Origin: Lachnospiraceae bacterium | GTDB taxonomy: Bacteria; Bacillota_A; Clostridia; Lachnospirales; Lachnospiraceae | Length of the DNA stretch: 5,599 nucleotides | Direction of reading: 5' to 3' | Assembly: GCA_031262285.1 (NCBI GenBank) | Contig: JAISHZ010000188.1 | Span: forward strand, 1 to 5,599 | Shown here: piece by piece, positions 4,996 through 5,599 of the stretch | Numbering within the stretch: the first letter of the stretch is position 1 | How the letters are laid out: every line of letters starts with the position of its first letter | Translations under genes and position numbers: made by a program | Notes under the pieces: model-generated | The model's input: only the letters and a program-made list of their open reading frames with translations | The model's database searches: none | What the model was told of the DNA's origin: nothing

Positions 4996-5599
4996 TGATA
5001 CCTCCGTTTGGTTTATAATGCGTTGGATTGATGGATGAGGGTACCTTCCACCCATTACCGGCTATTCGGTCAATTAGATGCTTTGCGTCTTGAAACTGCC
5101 ATGTACCAACGTGTGTAAACCCTCTGCCTTCCAAAAATCGAATTTGTTTAGGCGTCGTGAGACCTTCTGTACGACGTTTGTCCAGTCTCTCCAAAAGTTT
5201 GGTAGCCTTCCCGGCGTTATCGATCTCATCCGGGAAGATGCCGAGTTTTTCGAGCGTCTGTTTTTGCTTATCGCTTGGCGGTGCCATTTCCCATCCAAAC
5301 GCAGGAACGTACCCAGATAAGTCCTCTGCTTGGATGCTCATTTCGAATTGGAGCGGGTCGACAAGCTTTTTCTTGCGTGATTTCATTTCGCTTAAGACTT
5401 TTGCCAAAGCCTCCTCGCGCTGCGATACGACGTCTTCTGATGCTGTTATCTCTGCGTCTTCTATGTCCACGGGACAACCGGCTGATTCTTCAAGATTTAG
5501 CGTCATTTGTTTGGATACTTCTGGGTCTGTACAAATAAGGTCTGCCGGATGGCAAAGCTCGTGGCGTTCTGTGTGCCAGAGGAAGTCTAGTAGCAGGAG
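4982..5599 (-). CDS. Phage DEAD/DEAH-type helicase, C-terminal part (N-terminus outside window)
   Basis: The frame is open from the right window edge to a TGA at 4982-4984, so these 205 codons are the end of a larger protein. The ATG at 5504-5506 is internal: the sequence before it reads on without a stop and includes DFLWHTERHELC and then PADLICTDPEVSKQ, which I recall as the signature late segment of phage-encoded superfamily 2 helicases of Clostridia-type phages. After an acidic, lysine-containing linker come WEMAPPSDKQKQTLEKLGI and GLTTPKQIRFLEGRGF then HVGTWQF and IDRIAGNGWKVP, a conserved C-terminal region of the same proteins, probably a small helical DNA-binding module. The helicase motor motifs (Walker A, DEAD/DEAH) lie off-window and are not seen. 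The stop overlaps the primase-helicase start, placing both in one operon. Assignment rests on recalled similarity. Confidence 0.83.
   Translation of the reverse strand, partial: LLLLDFLWHTERHELCHPADLICTDPEVSKQMTLNLEESAGCPVDIEDAEITASEDVVSQREEALAKVLSEMKSRKKKLVDPLQFEMSIQAEDLSGYVPAFGWEMAPPSDKQKQTLEKLGIFPDEIDNAGKATKLLERLDKRRTEGLTTPKQIRFLEGRGFTHVGTWQFQDAKHLIDRIAGNGWKVPSSINPTHYKPNGGINGEI
5000..5005 (-). promoter_or_regulatory. Ribosome binding site deciding the primase-helicase start
   Basis: The minus strand reads GGAGGT, four bases, then ATG at 4993-4995. It lies inside the 3' end of the helicase gene, so the primase-helicase is probably translated in a coupled fashion. The upstream in-frame ATG at 5055 has no comparable site, which fixes the start. 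Confidence 0.88.

Noticed and set aside
5053..5055. Upstream ATG for the primase-helicase (20 extra residues)
   Set aside because: No ribosome binding site precedes it, while the ATG at 4993-4995 has a perfect GGAGGT, and the PriCT-2 domain begins after the second ATG.
5504..5506. ATG as the start of a separate 174-residue protein
   Set aside because: The frame is open upstream to the window edge and encodes DFLWHTERHELC, a helicase-like segment, so this Met is internal.

Overview
The window looks like the DNA-replication and recombination segment of a tailed-phage or prophage genome from a Gram-positive host, most likely a member of the Firmicutes (Clostridia-like). The evidence is: every gene lies on the minus strand; genes are packed with 3-12 base gaps or short overlaps; strong AGGAGG-type ribosome binding sites precede most starts; one start is TTG; and the gene content (helicase, primase-helicase, RusA resolvase, DUF3850, PAPS-reductase-like protein) is typical of phages. 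The host assignment is inference from these features and recalled family resemblance, since no database search was possible.

Reading in the direction of transcription (high to low coordinates): the right edge holds the C-terminal part of a phage DEAD/DEAH-type helicase (4982-5599, N-terminus outside the window). It overlaps by 14 bases a 739-residue primase-helicase (2776-4995) with a PriCT-2 domain, an archaeo-eukaryotic-primase-like core, a RecA-like AAA ATPase and a C-terminal helix-turn-helix. A 292-base non-coding interval (2484-2775) follows. After it come a RusA Holliday-junction resolvase with a TTG start (2085-2483), a 94-residue unrecognised protein ending in a likely sliding-clamp-binding motif (1804-2088), a DUF3850 protein (1513-1791), a PAPS-reductase/ATP-pyrophosphatase family protein (376-1509), and the N-terminal 117 codons of an unrecognised protein with a CxxC motif that runs off the left edge (1-352).

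The genes fit together as a replication module: helicase and primase-helicase to open and prime DNA, RusA to resolve branched intermediates, and a small protein that may dock on the host beta clamp. The roles of the DUF3850 and PAPS-reductase-like genes are not established by this sequence.

The most unusual part is the non-coding interval after the primase gene. It contains a long imperfect inverted repeat (about 115 bases end to end, with a perfect 12-bp inner stem), six GGGACAA/CGGACAA boxes in both orientations, a smaller perfect hairpin, and a 22-base pure A/T tract. This combination beside a primase-helicase gene is what an iteron-type phage replication origin could look like. A structured leader controlling rusA is the main alternative. 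I found no tRNA, rRNA, CRISPR array, insertion sequence or convincing intrinsic terminator.
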